64,000 nt of DNA from an alpha proteobacterium AAP81b (GCA_001295935.1 LJHX01000164.1:1-64000); one strand, 5' to 3'; positions 8,159 to 16,048 are shown, counted from the first letter of the stretch. The notes: generated from the sequence alone by a model not told the origin. Numbers and translations: made by a program.

Positions 8159-9229
8159 TTAAAACAACGCCAGTTGATCGCTCGGCGGGCGAAACCGGCT
8201 GCAATCGAGATCGGCGCGCGGCGCATTGAGCCCGAGTTTGGCGACTGCCTTGTCGGAGCGCTGGCGCATCAGCGCCGCATAGGGTCCCTGGGCGCGGAAG
8301 CGGTCGAAGAAGCGCGGGTCGTTATCCTTGCCGCCGCGCATTTCCTGGATGTGCGCCATCACCCGTGCGGCGCGGTCGGGATAGTGCGCGGCGAGCCAAT
8401 CGCGGAACAGCGGCGCGACTTCATGCGGCAGCCGCACCGGCATTGAGAAGGCGCCGACCGCACCGGCGTCGGCCCCCGCCGCCAGGATCGCTTCGATCTC
8501 ATGGTCGTTGATCGCCGGGATGACCGGCGACACCGAGATCCACACCGGCACGCCGGCGGCGCTGAGTGCCTTGATCGCCGCGATCCGCCGCCGCGGCGCC
8601 GGGGCGCGAGGTTCGAGGGTTCGCGCGATGTCGGGGGTCAGCGACGTCACCGACAGCATCACCGCGGCAAGACCCTTCGCCGCCATCGGCGCCAGCAGGT
8701 CGAGATCGCGCGTCACCCGGTCGGATTTGGTGGTGATCGTCACCGGATGGTCGCAGGCGCTGAGCACTTCGAGGATGCCTCGGGTGATCCGCCAGTCGCG
8801 CTCGATCGGCTGATAGGGGTCGGTATTGGTGCCGAGCGCGATCGGCCGGCATTGATAGCCCTTCTTCGCCAGCTCGCGCTTCAGCAGCGCCGGGACATCG
8901 GGCTTGGCGAACAGCTTGCTTTCAAAATCGAGCCCTGGTGACAGGCCGTGAAAACCATGTGTCGGCCGCGCGAAGCAATAGATGCAGCCATGTTCGCAGC
9001 CGCGATAGGCGTTGATCGAACGATCGAAGGGAATGTCGGGGGAGGTGTTGCGGGTGATCGCGGTCTTCGGCCGTTCGACCGTGACGGTGGTGCGCAGTGG
9101 CGGCGGGGCGCCATCGACAAGGCTTTCGGCATCGCGCCAATCGCCATCGGCCTCGGTCGCCAGCGCGTCGAAGCGCTGCGAGGCGGCGTTGAGGGTCGCG
9201 CCGCGGGCAGGGGGCAGGCGAGTCGGCAT
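8159..9229 (-). CDS. PA0069-family radical SAM protein (spore-photoproduct-lyase-like)
   Basis: About 356 aa from the ATG at 9229. The radical SAM cluster motif CEHGCIYC (CxxxCxxC) follows RSINAYRGC; the segments TNTDPYQPIERDWRITR and TITTKSDRVTRDLDLL are typical of the PA0069/Rv2578c family. These proteins are distantly related to spore photoproduct lyase; their substrate is not established. In-frame ATGs also exist at 9241, 9259 and 9322, but a LexA box covers 9254-9268, so transcription should start downstream of it. I therefore favour 9229 or 9241. Placement under LexA fits a DNA-damage role (inference). Confidence 0.85.
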   Translation of the reverse strand: MPTRLPPARGATLNAASQRFDALATEADGDWRDAESLVDGAPPPLRTTVTVERPKTAITRNTSPDIPFDRSINAYRGCEHGCIYCFARPTHGFHGLSPGLDFESKLFAKPDVPALLKRELAKKGYQCRPIALGTNTDPYQPIERDWRITRGILEVLSACDHPVTITTKSDRVTRDLDLLAPMAAKGLAAVMLSVTSLTPDIARTLEPRAPAPRRRIAAIKALSAAGVPVWISVSPVIPAINDHEIEAILAAGADAGAVGAFSMPVRLPHEVAPLFRDWLAAHYPDRAARVMAHIQEMRGGKDNDPRFFDRFRAQGPYAALMRQRSDKAVAKLGLNAPRADLDCSRFRPPSDQLALF

Positions 9230-9253
9230 CGGAAGCATCATGCCGGAATAGCG

Positions 9254-9268
9254 GAACATATAAAGAAC
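9254..9268. promoter_or_regulatory. LexA box (GAAC-N7-GAAC) between radical SAM and patatin genes
   Basis: The plus strand reads GAACATATAAAGAAC, i.e. GTTC-N7-GTTC on the minus strand. It lies 24 nt upstream of the preferred start of the radical SAM gene (minus strand) and 63 nt upstream of the divergent patatin-like lipoprotein (plus strand). The AT-rich N7 contains a plausible -10 on either strand, so LexA could repress one or both genes. I could not identify convincing -35 elements. Confidence 0.7.
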
Positions 9269-9331
9269 AAAATGCTTCGGCCGGTCATTGCGCTTGGCCA
9301 ATGGCCACCAGCACCGATACAAACCATCGCC

Positions 9332-10432
9332 ATGCGGCTCTCGCTCCTGCTCCTCCTGCTACTCGGCGCCTGCGTCAGCCGGCCGATGGCCGATCGCGAC
9401 GGCGATGCCCGGCTGGCGACCGCCGCCATTGTCGTGCCGCGCGATGCCGATGGCACGCCGCTTGCGGATGCGCCGCGCCTCAAGGCCATCGGCCGTCGCC
9501 ATGACGTCCTCGTCGTCTCGGGGGGCGGTGCCGATGGCGCCTTCGGTGCCGGCATACTCGTCGGCTGGAGCCGCGCGGGAACCCGCCCCGAGTTCGACGT
9601 CGTCACCGGCGTGTCGACGGGCGCGCTGATCGGGGTGCTGGCCTTCGCCGGGCCGCAATGGGACCCGGCGCTCGAACGCCTCTACACCGGCATCACCCGC
9701 AAGCAGGTCTATCGCAAGCGCGGACTGTTCGGGCTGCTGCAGCGCGGCGCGCTCTACGATCGCAAGCCGCTGGAACAGCTGGTGGCGTCGGTGGTCGATG
9801 CAGCGCTGCTCGACCGGATCGCCGCCGAGCATGGGCGTGGCCGCCGGCTTTACGTCGCGACCACCGATCTCGACGACGGCACGCTGACCACCTGGGACAT
9901 GGGGGCGATCGCCGCGGCGAAATCGCCGGCGCGGGTGGCGCTGTTTCGGCGCGTGCTGCTGGCATCGTCGGCGGTACCGGGGGCGTTTGCGCCGGTCTAT
10001 ATCCGCGAGCGGGCGCCGGCGCCGACGATGCATGTCGATGGCAGCGTCAAGGCGGCGTTGCTGCTGCGCGGCTTCATGGTCGACACGCCGACGGGCGACC
10101 AGCGGGTGTGGGTGATCGTCAACGGCCATCTCGCATGGCGCGGCAAGGATGCGGTCAGCGGCGCCGGGGCAGGGTCGATCGTCGGGCGTTCGGTGAGCGA
10201 ATTGCTGCGCAGCGCGACCGCGGCAAGTGTCTATAATGCCTATGTCGACAGCCGGCGGGTCGGGGCGCAGTTCCGCCTGGCGTGGCTGCCCGATGGCGAA
10301 ACCGAGCTTGGCGGTATCGACTTCGATCCGGCGGGGATGAAACGGTTGTTCGATTCGGGCGTCGCGCTGGCGGCGGCGAGCGGCTGGCGAAGCGAGCCAC
10401 CGCGGCTGGGGACGTTCGAGCGCGTCGAATAG
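9332..10432 (+). CDS. patatin-like phospholipase, lipoprotein
   Basis: A 366-aa protein with a lipoprotein signal peptide: a Leu-rich core and lipobox LLGAC (Cys14). The mature part carries the patatin fold: oxyanion loop SGGGADGAFGAG (63-74), nucleophile Ser95 in TGVSTG, and the dyad Asp236 in HVDGS. It should be a membrane-anchored acyl hydrolase acting on lipids at the cell envelope. Longer in-frame starts exist upstream, but they run antisense through the radical SAM gene and lose the signal peptide, so ATG 9332 is chosen. It shares its upstream region, with the LexA box, with the divergent radical SAM gene. Confidence 0.9.
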   Translation: MRLSLLLLLLLGACVSRPMADRDGDARLATAAIVVPRDADGTPLADAPRLKAIGRRHDVLVVSGGGADGAFGAGILVGWSRAGTRPEFDVVTGVSTGALIGVLAFAGPQWDPALERLYTGITRKQVYRKRGLFGLLQRGALYDRKPLEQLVASVVDAALLDRIAAEHGRGRRLYVATTDLDDGTLTTWDMGAIAAAKSPARVALFRRVLLASSAVPGAFAPVYIRERAPAPTMHVDGSVKAALLLRGFMVDTPTGDQRVWVIVNGHLAWRGKDAVSGAGAGSIVGRSVSELLRSATAASVYNAYVDSRRVGAQFRLAWLPDGETELGGIDFDPAGMKRLFDSGVALAAASGWRSEPPRLGTFERVE

Positions 10433-10487
10433 GGGTTGACCGCGAGGGCGTCGTGGCGAGGCTGCCCCGGCCACAGGGAGAAATGCG

Positions 10488-11528
10488 ATGCAGGTGACCG
10501 AGATCAGGGTGAAGCGCGACGCGCTCGGCGAAGCGGCGGTGGCGACTCGCGAGGTCGGCTGCGGCGACGGCGAAGTGCTGCTGCGCGTCGATCGTTTTGC
10601 GCTGACCGCCAACAATGTGACCTACGCCGCCCATGGCGTCGACATGCGCTATTGGGATTTCTTCCCGGCGTCCGAGGGCTTCGGCATCGTGCCGGTCTGG
10701 GGCTTCGCCGATGTCGTCGAAAGCCGCGTCGAGAGCGTCGCGGTAGGCGCGCGCGTCTATGGCTATTGGCCGATGGCAAGCCATGCGCTGGTCACGCCGG
10801 CCAGGGCGAGCCCGCGCGGTTTCATCGACGCGGCGGCGCACCGCGCCGGGTTGGCGCCGGTCTACAATGGCTATGAATTCGCCTCGCCTGCCTGGGGCGA
10901 CGAGACGCTGCAATGCCTGTTCCGGCCGCTCTACATTACTTCCTATGTGCTCGATCTGATGCTGCAGGACTCGCCTGTCGAAACGCTCGTGCTGACTTCG
11001 GCATCGTCGAAGACGGCGCTTGGGCTGGCGCAACTTGCCAAGGGTCGCCAGCTCGTCGTCGGGCTGACCTCGCCCGCCAATCGCGCCTTTGTCGAGGCGA
11101 CCGGCTATTATGACGTGGTGCTCGATTATGGCGATGTCGCCGGGCTGGCGGCGTTGCCGGGCACCTGCTCGCTGGTGGATTTCTCGGGCAATGGCAGCGT
11201 GCGCCACGATGTCCATGCGACCCTGGGCGAGCGGCTGGTGGAGAGCCACATCGTCGGCGACACGCATTGGGACGCGGCCAATTTGAGCACGCTGCCGGGC
11301 GTCCGCCCCAAGCCCTTCTTCGCGCCGAGCGTCATCGTCGCGCGCGTCGCCGAATGGGGCAATGACGGCTTCCAGGCGCGGCTGACAACGGCGCTCGCCG
11401 CGTTTGTCGCCTCGACGGGCTGGCTGCGGATCGAGGCGATCGCGGGCGCTGACGCGGTGGTGGCGGCATGGGCCGGGCTGGCGGCGGGGCGGATCGACCC
11501 GGCGCTGGGGATGGTGGCGCGCGTCTGA
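10488..11528 (+). CDS. DUF2855 family protein (MDR-like)
   Basis: A 346-aa protein that I recognise as DUF2855, a family resembling medium-chain dehydrogenase/reductases but without the usual zinc ligands. Supporting segments are NNVTYAAHGVDMRYWDFFP, WGFADVV, VYGYWPMASH and LTSASSKTALGLAQL, the last looking like a Rossmann nucleotide-binding turn. Biochemical activity is unknown. The start has an AGGGAG site 7 nt upstream. It converges on the secreted-protein gene at 11554. Confidence 0.8.
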   Translation: MQVTEIRVKRDALGEAAVATREVGCGDGEVLLRVDRFALTANNVTYAAHGVDMRYWDFFPASEGFGIVPVWGFADVVESRVESVAVGARVYGYWPMASHALVTPARASPRGFIDAAAHRAGLAPVYNGYEFASPAWGDETLQCLFRPLYITSYVLDLMLQDSPVETLVLTSASSKTALGLAQLAKGRQLVVGLTSPANRAFVEATGYYDVVLDYGDVAGLAALPGTCSLVDFSGNGSVRHDVHATLGERLVESHIVGDTHWDAANLSTLPGVRPKPFFAPSVIVARVAEWGNDGFQARLTTALAAFVASTGWLRIEAIAGADAVVAAWAGLAAGRIDPALGMVARV

Positions 11529-11553
11529 CCGTCACTTCCCCCGGTGGTGCCGC

Positions 11554-11907
11554 TCAGCTGAGGTTGAACGACCAGGGGTTCACCGTCACCATCCGGGTGG
11601 TGCGGGCATCGAGGTTGCGGATGACGAGGCGCTGGCCGTTGGCAAACACCACGCGCAGGTCGTAACGGCACGCGCCGGCGCCGCCCGCCGGTTCGACCAT
11701 GTCGCGCCGCGCGCCATGGCGCAGCATCGCGGTGCCGAGCAGATCGCTGTCGCCGCCGCGCCGCGACACCGCCGACATTTCGATCCTCGCGATGGTCATG
11801 CCGCTGTCGTTGACGATCGACAGATGCGGATCGCCGGCGAGCGCCGGAGCGGCAGCGCCGGTGAGGACGATGGCCAGGGCAGCGATGATCGAGACCTTGC
11901 GCGGCAT
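11554..11907 (-). CDS. small secreted protein, paralogue A of a three-member set
   Basis: A 117-aa protein with a Sec signal peptide (hydrophobic core then PALAGDP, cleavage near residue 24). The mature part, about 93 aa, shares its layout with the proteins at 14737 and 15406: IVNDSGMTIARIEMSAV, then a DLLG segment, then CRYDLRVVF and a C-terminal TVNPWSFNLS. Only one Cys remains in the mature part. I recognise the general alphaproteobacterial fold pattern but know no function. The upstream region contains the GTTAT-N6-TGTC motif also found at the two other paralogues and the neighbouring two-component operon. Confidence 0.8.
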   Translation of the reverse strand: MPRKVSIIAALAIVLTGAAAPALAGDPHLSIVNDSGMTIARIEMSAVSRRGGDSDLLGTAMLRHGARRDMVEPAGGAGACRYDLRVVFANGQRLVIRNLDARTTRMVTVNPWSFNLS

Positions 11908-11994
11908 GGGGGCTCCCGGATGACGATCGGCGCGGCGGGTGCGGCGTCATGCGCGGTTGTGGAGCGGCGGCAGCGGCGCTGCCATTTACGGTCT

Positions 11995-12007
11995 GTTATG
12001 TCTTGTC
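11995..12007 (-). promoter_or_regulatory. shared 13-bp operator-like motif, copy at paralogue A
   Basis: The plus strand reads GTTATGTCTTGTC, matching the motif GTTATT-NN-TTGTC found upstream of the operon at 14580 and in triplicate upstream of the genes at 15084 and 15753. The flanking CCATTTACGG is conserved too. It lies 88 nt before the start of paralogue A and just past the histidine kinase stop codon. Confidence 0.6.
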
Positions 12008-12017
12008 GATGGCGGCT

Positions 12018-13481
12018 TTAGCTGGCGATTCCGGCCTTGCGTGGCAGTTGCAGGGTGAAACAGGCGCCACCCAACCGTGACGGCGACACCGAAACCACGC
12101 CGAGGTTGAGTTCGGCGATGAAGCGGACGATGCCGAGGCCGAAGCCCGTGCCGGGACGCTCGACATCGACCTCGAGGCGATAGCCGTCGTTGAAAATCAT
12201 GTCGCGCTTTTCCTGGGGAATGCCGGGGCCATTGTCGGCGATCTCGATGGCGACATGGCTGTCGTTCCAACGGATATCGACCTCGACCTCGCCGCGGCCA
12301 TATTTGGCGGCGTTGGAGAGCAGGTTGGAGAGGATGATCTCGATATCGGTCTTGTTGAGGTGGATGGCGATGTCATCGGCGCCGGGCGCGCCGCTGCGGA
12401 CATTGACCTGGTAGCGGATGTTGCGGTTCTGCAGATCGAAGCGCTGCAGGTTGACGATGTCGCTGACGAATTCGACGATGCGGACTTCGCTGCGCGCCCA
12501 GGGCGTCTGCTCACCGATCGAGCCCTGCAACTGGCGATAGCGCTCGATGAGGTCGCGCATATGGGCGACGGCGCGGCGGATCGCCAGCCGATCGATGGTT
12601 TCGGCATTGGCGGCGCCAACGAGGATCTGCAGCCGGTTGTTGAGATCATGGGCGATCTTGTTGACCAGTTCGCGCGTCCGCGTGATGGCACGTTCGTGCG
12701 CGGCGATGGTGCCGTTGAGCAGTGTCTGGAGCCCGGTCAGCTCGCGCGGGTAGGTGCCGCCGATCTGGCGCGATTGGCCGTCGCGGATCAGCTCGACCTC
12801 GCCGCGCAACCGGCGCAAGGTGCCGCCGACGATGATGAAATTGGCGGCGGCGGCGAACATGCCGACAAAGACGAGGAGGCTCAGGATCACCCAGGTCAGT
12901 GCGTCGAAGCTGGCATCGGCGGCGTCGCGGATATCTTTTTGTAAATCGCTGTAACGCGAATCCTGCCAGGCAATAGTATATACCGCCTTGCGATACTGCC
13001 TATAATTTTCCGTTGTCAGAGGGCTGGTAACGCTGCAAGCCTGCAACAAGATCCCACCGGCTTCCTTGATCGGATACACTCTGTTTTCGACCATTTCGTT
13101 GTCGATCGCCGATCGGCGTTGAATATCATAATACTCCCCGGCGTTGGCATCGGCCAGGGTCGAAAACTGTAGTTTGCCGACGTTTATCGTCCATTTCGAG
13201 CCCGGCGATAGATCGGTGATCGACTTGTTGGCGTCGGCCAGATTGATACTGCGTTCCTGCCGGGCGCTGACCAGCGCGACGACATAGCTCTGCACATGTT
13301 CGGTCTCGGCGCAGAGTACCGCCTGGGCGGCGCGATCGACGAACTTCTGCTTGGCGCTGCTCGAAATGACGCCATAAAGCAGCGCCACCAGCAGCACCGG
13401 CCCCAACGCCGCCAGCAGCGTGAACAGATAGATCGAATTGCCCCAGCCGCGCAGCCGGCGTGGGGGATCAGCCGGCGGCAT
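12018..13481 (-). CDS. two-component sensor histidine kinase
   Basis: About 487 aa from the ATG at 13481. TM1 is near residues 16-38 and TM2 near 196-219, enclosing a periplasmic sensor region of about 155 aa with two Cys (57 and 149). Next comes a HAMP-like linker, then the dimerisation helix ELVNKIAHDLNNRLQ with phospho-acceptor His278, and the ATPase domain with N-box NLLSNAAKYG, DNGPGIP and GTGFGLGI. The HDLNNRLQ variant is unusual compared with HDLRTPL. The start overlaps the regulator stop by 14 nt, so the two are co-translated. ATGs at 13517 and 13547 are alternatives. Confidence 0.9.
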   Translation of the reverse strand: MPPADPPRRLRGWGNSIYLFTLLAALGPVLLVALLYGVISSSAKQKFVDRAAQAVLCAETEHVQSYVVALVSARQERSINLADANKSITDLSPGSKWTINVGKLQFSTLADANAGEYYDIQRRSAIDNEMVENRVYPIKEAGGILLQACSVTSPLTTENYRQYRKAVYTIAWQDSRYSDLQKDIRDAADASFDALTWVILSLLVFVGMFAAAANFIIVGGTLRRLRGEVELIRDGQSRQIGGTYPRELTGLQTLLNGTIAAHERAITRTRELVNKIAHDLNNRLQILVGAANAETIDRLAIRRAVAHMRDLIERYRQLQGSIGEQTPWARSEVRIVEFVSDIVNLQRFDLQNRNIRYQVNVRSGAPGADDIAIHLNKTDIEIILSNLLSNAAKYGRGEVEVDIRWNDSHVAIEIADNGPGIPQEKRDMIFNDGYRLEVDVERPGTGFGLGIVRFIAELNLGVVSVSPSRLGGACFTLQLPRKAGIAS

Positions 13482-14139
13482 AGCCGCGGCCGCCGCCGGC
13501 GGTGGTGATAGCGGCATTGCCGAGCTTGCGGCGGATGCGCTGGACATAGGTCGCCACCAGCGCGTCCTTGGGCCCCTCGCGCTCGTCAAGGGCGCGCGAG
13601 GCGAGTTCGACCGGCGTCAGCGGGTGGCCGGCGGCGAGAACGAGTTCGCGCAGGATGGCGAATTCGTCATTGCTCAGCCCCGGCGACACGCGCTTGCCGC
13701 GCAGGCGGACGGTGAAGGTCGTCGTGTCGACTTCGATATCGCCATGGGCAACGATGGCGCCGCCGGCGACGCCGCCGCGGGCGTTCGAGAAGGATCGCAC
13801 CCATTCGACGAGAATGTCGTAATCGATAATCGGCTTGCCGATATATTGGTTGGCGCCGAGGCGGATCAGCTCGCGAACCTGGTCCGACATCGTCCGCGTG
13901 GCGGTAACGACGATGATGGGAAAAGTGCGCCCGGCACCGCGCCAGCGCTTGATGACCTGCTCGCCGGAAAAGATCGGCAGCCCGGGATCGAGCAGAACGG
14001 CATGATAATCATTTTCCAGCCCAAGATCGATCGCCGTCTGGCCGTCGGCGCACGCATCGACCTCAAAGCCCTCGCTTCGCAGGCGTTCGAGGATGGGCGC
14101 CTGAACGTCGGGGTCGTCCTCGACGAGCAGGATCTTCAT
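13468..14139 (-). CDS. OmpR/PhoB-type response regulator
   Basis: A 223-aa regulator. The receiver domain shows acidic pair Glu7-Asp8/Asp9, phospho-acceptor Asp51 (AVLLDPGLP), Thr79 and Lys102 (YIGKP). The C-terminal winged helix (from about residue 125) ends in VATYVQRIRRKLGNAAITT and the GRGYA wing, typical of OmpR/PhoB DNA-binding domains, which bind direct repeats as tandem monomers. It partners the overlapping histidine kinase. I infer that the phased 20-21 bp repeats upstream of the neighbouring secreted proteins are its targets. Confidence 0.93.
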   Translation of the reverse strand: MKILLVEDDPDVQAPILERLRSEGFEVDACADGQTAIDLGLENDYHAVLLDPGLPIFSGEQVIKRWRGAGRTFPIIVVTATRTMSDQVRELIRLGANQYIGKPIIDYDILVEWVRSFSNARGGVAGGAIVAHGDIEVDTTTFTVRLRGKRVSPGLSNDEFAILRELVLAAGHPLTPVELASRALDEREGPKDALVATYVQRIRRKLGNAAITTAGGGRGYAAG

Positions 14140-14166
14140 GGCGCGCTATTCCCCCCGGAATCACCG

Positions 14167-14580
14167 TCAATAGCTTGTGCCTTGGTCGAGACGGTCCTGG
14201 CAAGGCTCATAGCGAAAGCTGAGCGGTGTCTTCTTGCTGTCCTGCGCCACCAGAATCCAGGGTTGGTCGGGCTGCGGCCGGACGCGCGTGATGATCTTGT
14301 CGCGGAGGCGGTTCTTGCCGGCATTCTGGCGAAGGCGGCTGTCGACGCGCTGCAGGCAGAGACCGAGATCGCTGCTGCATTGTTCGGCGGCATCGGCGCG
14401 GCCCTGGCGCGTGTCGCTGGCGCAAAGCGCGCCGGCCGAGGGGGCGATGCCGGCCGGGCCGCCGATGCCAAGGCCGTCATCCGAGCTGACGACCAGGAAG
14501 AACAGCAGGAACACCAGCGACGCCACGCCGCCGAGCAGCAGCAGCTGGCCGGCGACCGAATTGGGGAACGGAATCTTCAT
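14167..14580 (-). CDS. membrane-anchored periplasmic protein of the two-component operon
   Basis: A 137-aa protein of unknown family. One transmembrane segment (about 12-32) is followed by a Gly-rich stretch and a charged periplasmic part of about 95 aa with four Cys (53, 68, 75, 127) that could form two disulfides. It is the first gene of the operon, 27 nt upstream of the response regulator. Position and topology suggest an accessory or signal-delivering protein for the kinase, which is inference. The operator-like motif sits 45 nt upstream of its start. Confidence 0.75.
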   Translation of the reverse strand: MKIPFPNSVAGQLLLLGGVASLVFLLFFLVVSSDDGLGIGGPAGIAPSAGALCASDTRQGRADAAEQCSSDLGLCLQRVDSRLRQNAGKNRLRDKIITRVRPQPDQPWILVAQDSKKTPLSFRYEPCQDRLDQGTSY

Positions 14581-14624
14581 GGCGGCATTTTCCTCGCCGC
14601 GGCGCGCGACACCATCGACGACCT

Positions 14625-14637
14625 GTTATTTCTTGTC
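14625..14637 (-). promoter_or_regulatory. shared 13-bp operator-like motif, copy at two-component operon
   Basis: GTTATTTCTTGTC on the plus strand, a single copy upstream of the operon that encodes the membrane protein, regulator and kinase. It is preceded by CCATCGACGACCT, which aligns with the flank seen at the other three sites. This suggests autoregulation. Confidence 0.6.
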
Positions 14638-14660
14638 AGGCGGCGCTGCTGAAATGCCAA

Positions 14661-14687
14661 ACGGGTCCCCGCGGCGCGGGAACCCGT
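14661..14687 (-). terminator. hairpin terminator after paralogue B
   Basis: On the minus strand ACGGGTTCCCGC-GCC-GCGGGGACCCGT forms a strong stem with one mismatch, followed by TTTGGC. It lies 50 nt beyond the stop of the gene at 14737. The T-run is short, so termination efficiency is uncertain. Confidence 0.6.
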
Positions 14688-14736
14688 CGGCGATGGCGGC
14701 ATGGGGGGCGGAAGCGGCTGTGGTGGGCCGCGCCGC

Positions 14737-15084
14737 TCAGGCAAGGTTGTACGAACGGCTGTAGATGGTGACGCTGGTCGTGGCGCAGGCGTTGAAATCG
14801 CGGATTTCCATCTGACGGCCGCCGACGAAGGTGACGCGCAGATCGTAGCGGCAATTGCCGCTGCTGTACGACCCCTGCACCAGGTTGAGGTGATAGCCCG
14901 AACGCAGGACATAATCGCCGAGCAGATCGGGACCCCAGGTGCCCGAATAGACGCCCGACATCTGGACCTTGGCGACCGTCAGGCCGCTTTCGTTGACGAT
15001 GTTGACGCGCGGGTCGGCGGCGAGCGCCGGGGTGGCCAGCGCGGTGGCGGCGAGAACGGCGGCGATCTGGATCTTGGCGAACAT
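14737..15084 (-). CDS. small secreted protein, paralogue B
   Basis: A 115-aa protein with a Sec signal peptide (KIQIAAVLAATALATPALA, cleavage before ADPRVN). The mature 92 aa contain NIVNESGLTVAKVQMSGV, GTWGPDLLGDYVLRSGY, GNCRYDLRVTF and FNACATTSVTIYS; the two Cys probably pair. By eye about four fifths identical to the neighbour at 15406, so a recent tandem duplicate. Start ATG has AGGAG 8 nt upstream. Function unknown; the conserved secretion signal and shared operator point to a periplasmic or extracellular effector of the adjacent two-component system (inference). Confidence 0.85.
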   Translation of the reverse strand: MFAKIQIAAVLAATALATPALAADPRVNIVNESGLTVAKVQMSGVYSGTWGPDLLGDYVLRSGYHLNLVQGSYSSGNCRYDLRVTFVGGRQMEIRDFNACATTSVTIYSRSYNLA

Positions 15085-15184
15085 TTCGGTGCTCCTCAGG
15101 CTCTGGTCGATGGCTCGGCGCCCCGTGCGCTTCGTCCATGACTTGGTTTTATGAGGGCGGGCTGAACGCTGCCATTGACGGACT

Positions 15185-15238
15185 GTTATTCATTGTCAGG
15201 TCCCGTTATTCTTTGTTCGGCGAATGTTATTTGCTGTT
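15185..15238 (-). promoter_or_regulatory. three phased direct repeats upstream of paralogue B
   Basis: The motif GTTATT-NN-TTGTY occurs at 15185-15197, 15205-15217 and 15226-15238, spaced 20 and 21 bp, i.e. two DNA turns. The repeats start about 100 nt before the ATG of paralogue B. Such phased direct repeats are typical targets of OmpR-family regulators. Together with the terminator at 15323 they account for the 321-nt gap between the two paralogues; nothing else is seen there. Confidence 0.65.
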
Positions 15239-15322
15239 TGGCGATTTTCAGGATGCCTTTGCGATGGTGCGGCTTACGGCGCCGAGCGATTGGCTGGCCG
15301 TCGCCGGCAAACCGCCGCCATG

Positions 15323-15356
15323 AAAAAAACGGGCCCCCGTTTCGGCGGGAGCCCGT
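15323..15356 (-). terminator. intrinsic terminator after paralogue C
   Basis: On the minus strand ACGGGCTCCCGCC-GAAA-CGGGGGCCCGT forms a GC-rich stem directly followed by a seven-T run. It lies 50 nt past the stop of the gene at 15406 and separates its transcript from paralogue B. Confidence 0.85.
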
Positions 15357-15405
15357 CAGGCGGGGGAAGGCGAAGGACCTGCCGGCGGCGGCGCCGGCGC
15401 CGGCG

Positions 15406-15753
15406 TCACGCGAGGTTGAACGAGCCGCTGTGGATGGTCACATCGGTGGTGGCGCAGGCGTTGAAATCATGGATCTCGATCTGGCGGCCGCCAGCGAAGG
15501 TGACGCGGAGGCAGTAGCGGCAATTGCCGCTGCTGTGGGAGCCCTGCACCATGTTGAGGCGATAGCCCGAACGCATGACGTATTTGCCGAGCAGATCGGG
15601 GCCCCAGACTTCGGAGCCGGCGCCCGACATTTCGATGTGGGTGACAGTGAGGCCGCTGTTGTTGATGATGTTGACGCGCGGGTCGGCGGCGAGTGCCGGG
15701 GTGGCCATCGCGGTGGCGGCGAGAACGGCGGCGATCTGGATCTTGGCGAACAT
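15406..15753 (-). CDS. small secreted protein, paralogue C
   Basis: A 115-aa tandem copy of the gene at 14737 with the same signal peptide (one residue differs) and the same length. Differences cluster in NNSGLTVTHIEMSGAGSEV and in CRYCLRVTF, where an Asp of paralogue B is replaced by Cys, giving three mature Cys. The frame continues 33 codons upstream, but the ATG at 15753 with its AGGAG site matches the paralogue exactly. It also carries three phased operator-like repeats upstream. Confidence 0.85.
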   Translation of the reverse strand: MFAKIQIAAVLAATAMATPALAADPRVNIINNSGLTVTHIEMSGAGSEVWGPDLLGKYVMRSGYRLNMVQGSHSSGNCRYCLRVTFAGGRQIEIHDFNACATTDVTIHSGSFNLA

Positions 15754-15853
15754 TTCGGTGCTCCTCAGGCTCTGGTCGATGGCTCGGCGCCCCATGCGCT
15801 TTGTCCATGGCCCGGTTTTATGAGGCGGTGCTGAACGCTGCCATTGACGCATT

Positions 15854-15906
15854 GTTATTCGTTGTCAGCTTTCGTTATCCTTTGTGCGGTGCTGTTGTTT
15901 CTTGTC
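15854..15906 (-). promoter_or_regulatory. three phased direct repeats upstream of paralogue C
   Basis: Copies of the GTTATT-NN-TTGTY motif at 15854-15866, 15874-15886 and 15894-15906, spaced exactly 20 bp. The arrangement and distance to the gene (about 100 nt) repeat those of paralogue B, showing that gene and control region were duplicated together. The MHS transporter reads away on the other strand from 16049. Confidence 0.65.
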
Positions 15907-16048
15907 GGCCGCTGCAACCGGCGCGCTGCCGCCGTCGTGGCGCCACCCGCGGCCGGGGCCGTGGCGCGCGCGGGGGTTGCGCCGTGGGGGTCTTGCGCTA
16001 GACAAATCCGCAACCCTGACGCGCGACGCAGGGGGCAGGGAGGGCAAT

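Noticed and set aside
15884-16048. Longer MHS transporter starting at ATG 15884
   Set aside because: It would start within the operator-like repeats and add a Cys/Arg-rich stretch before a normal transporter N-terminus; TTG 16049 has a good ribosome site.
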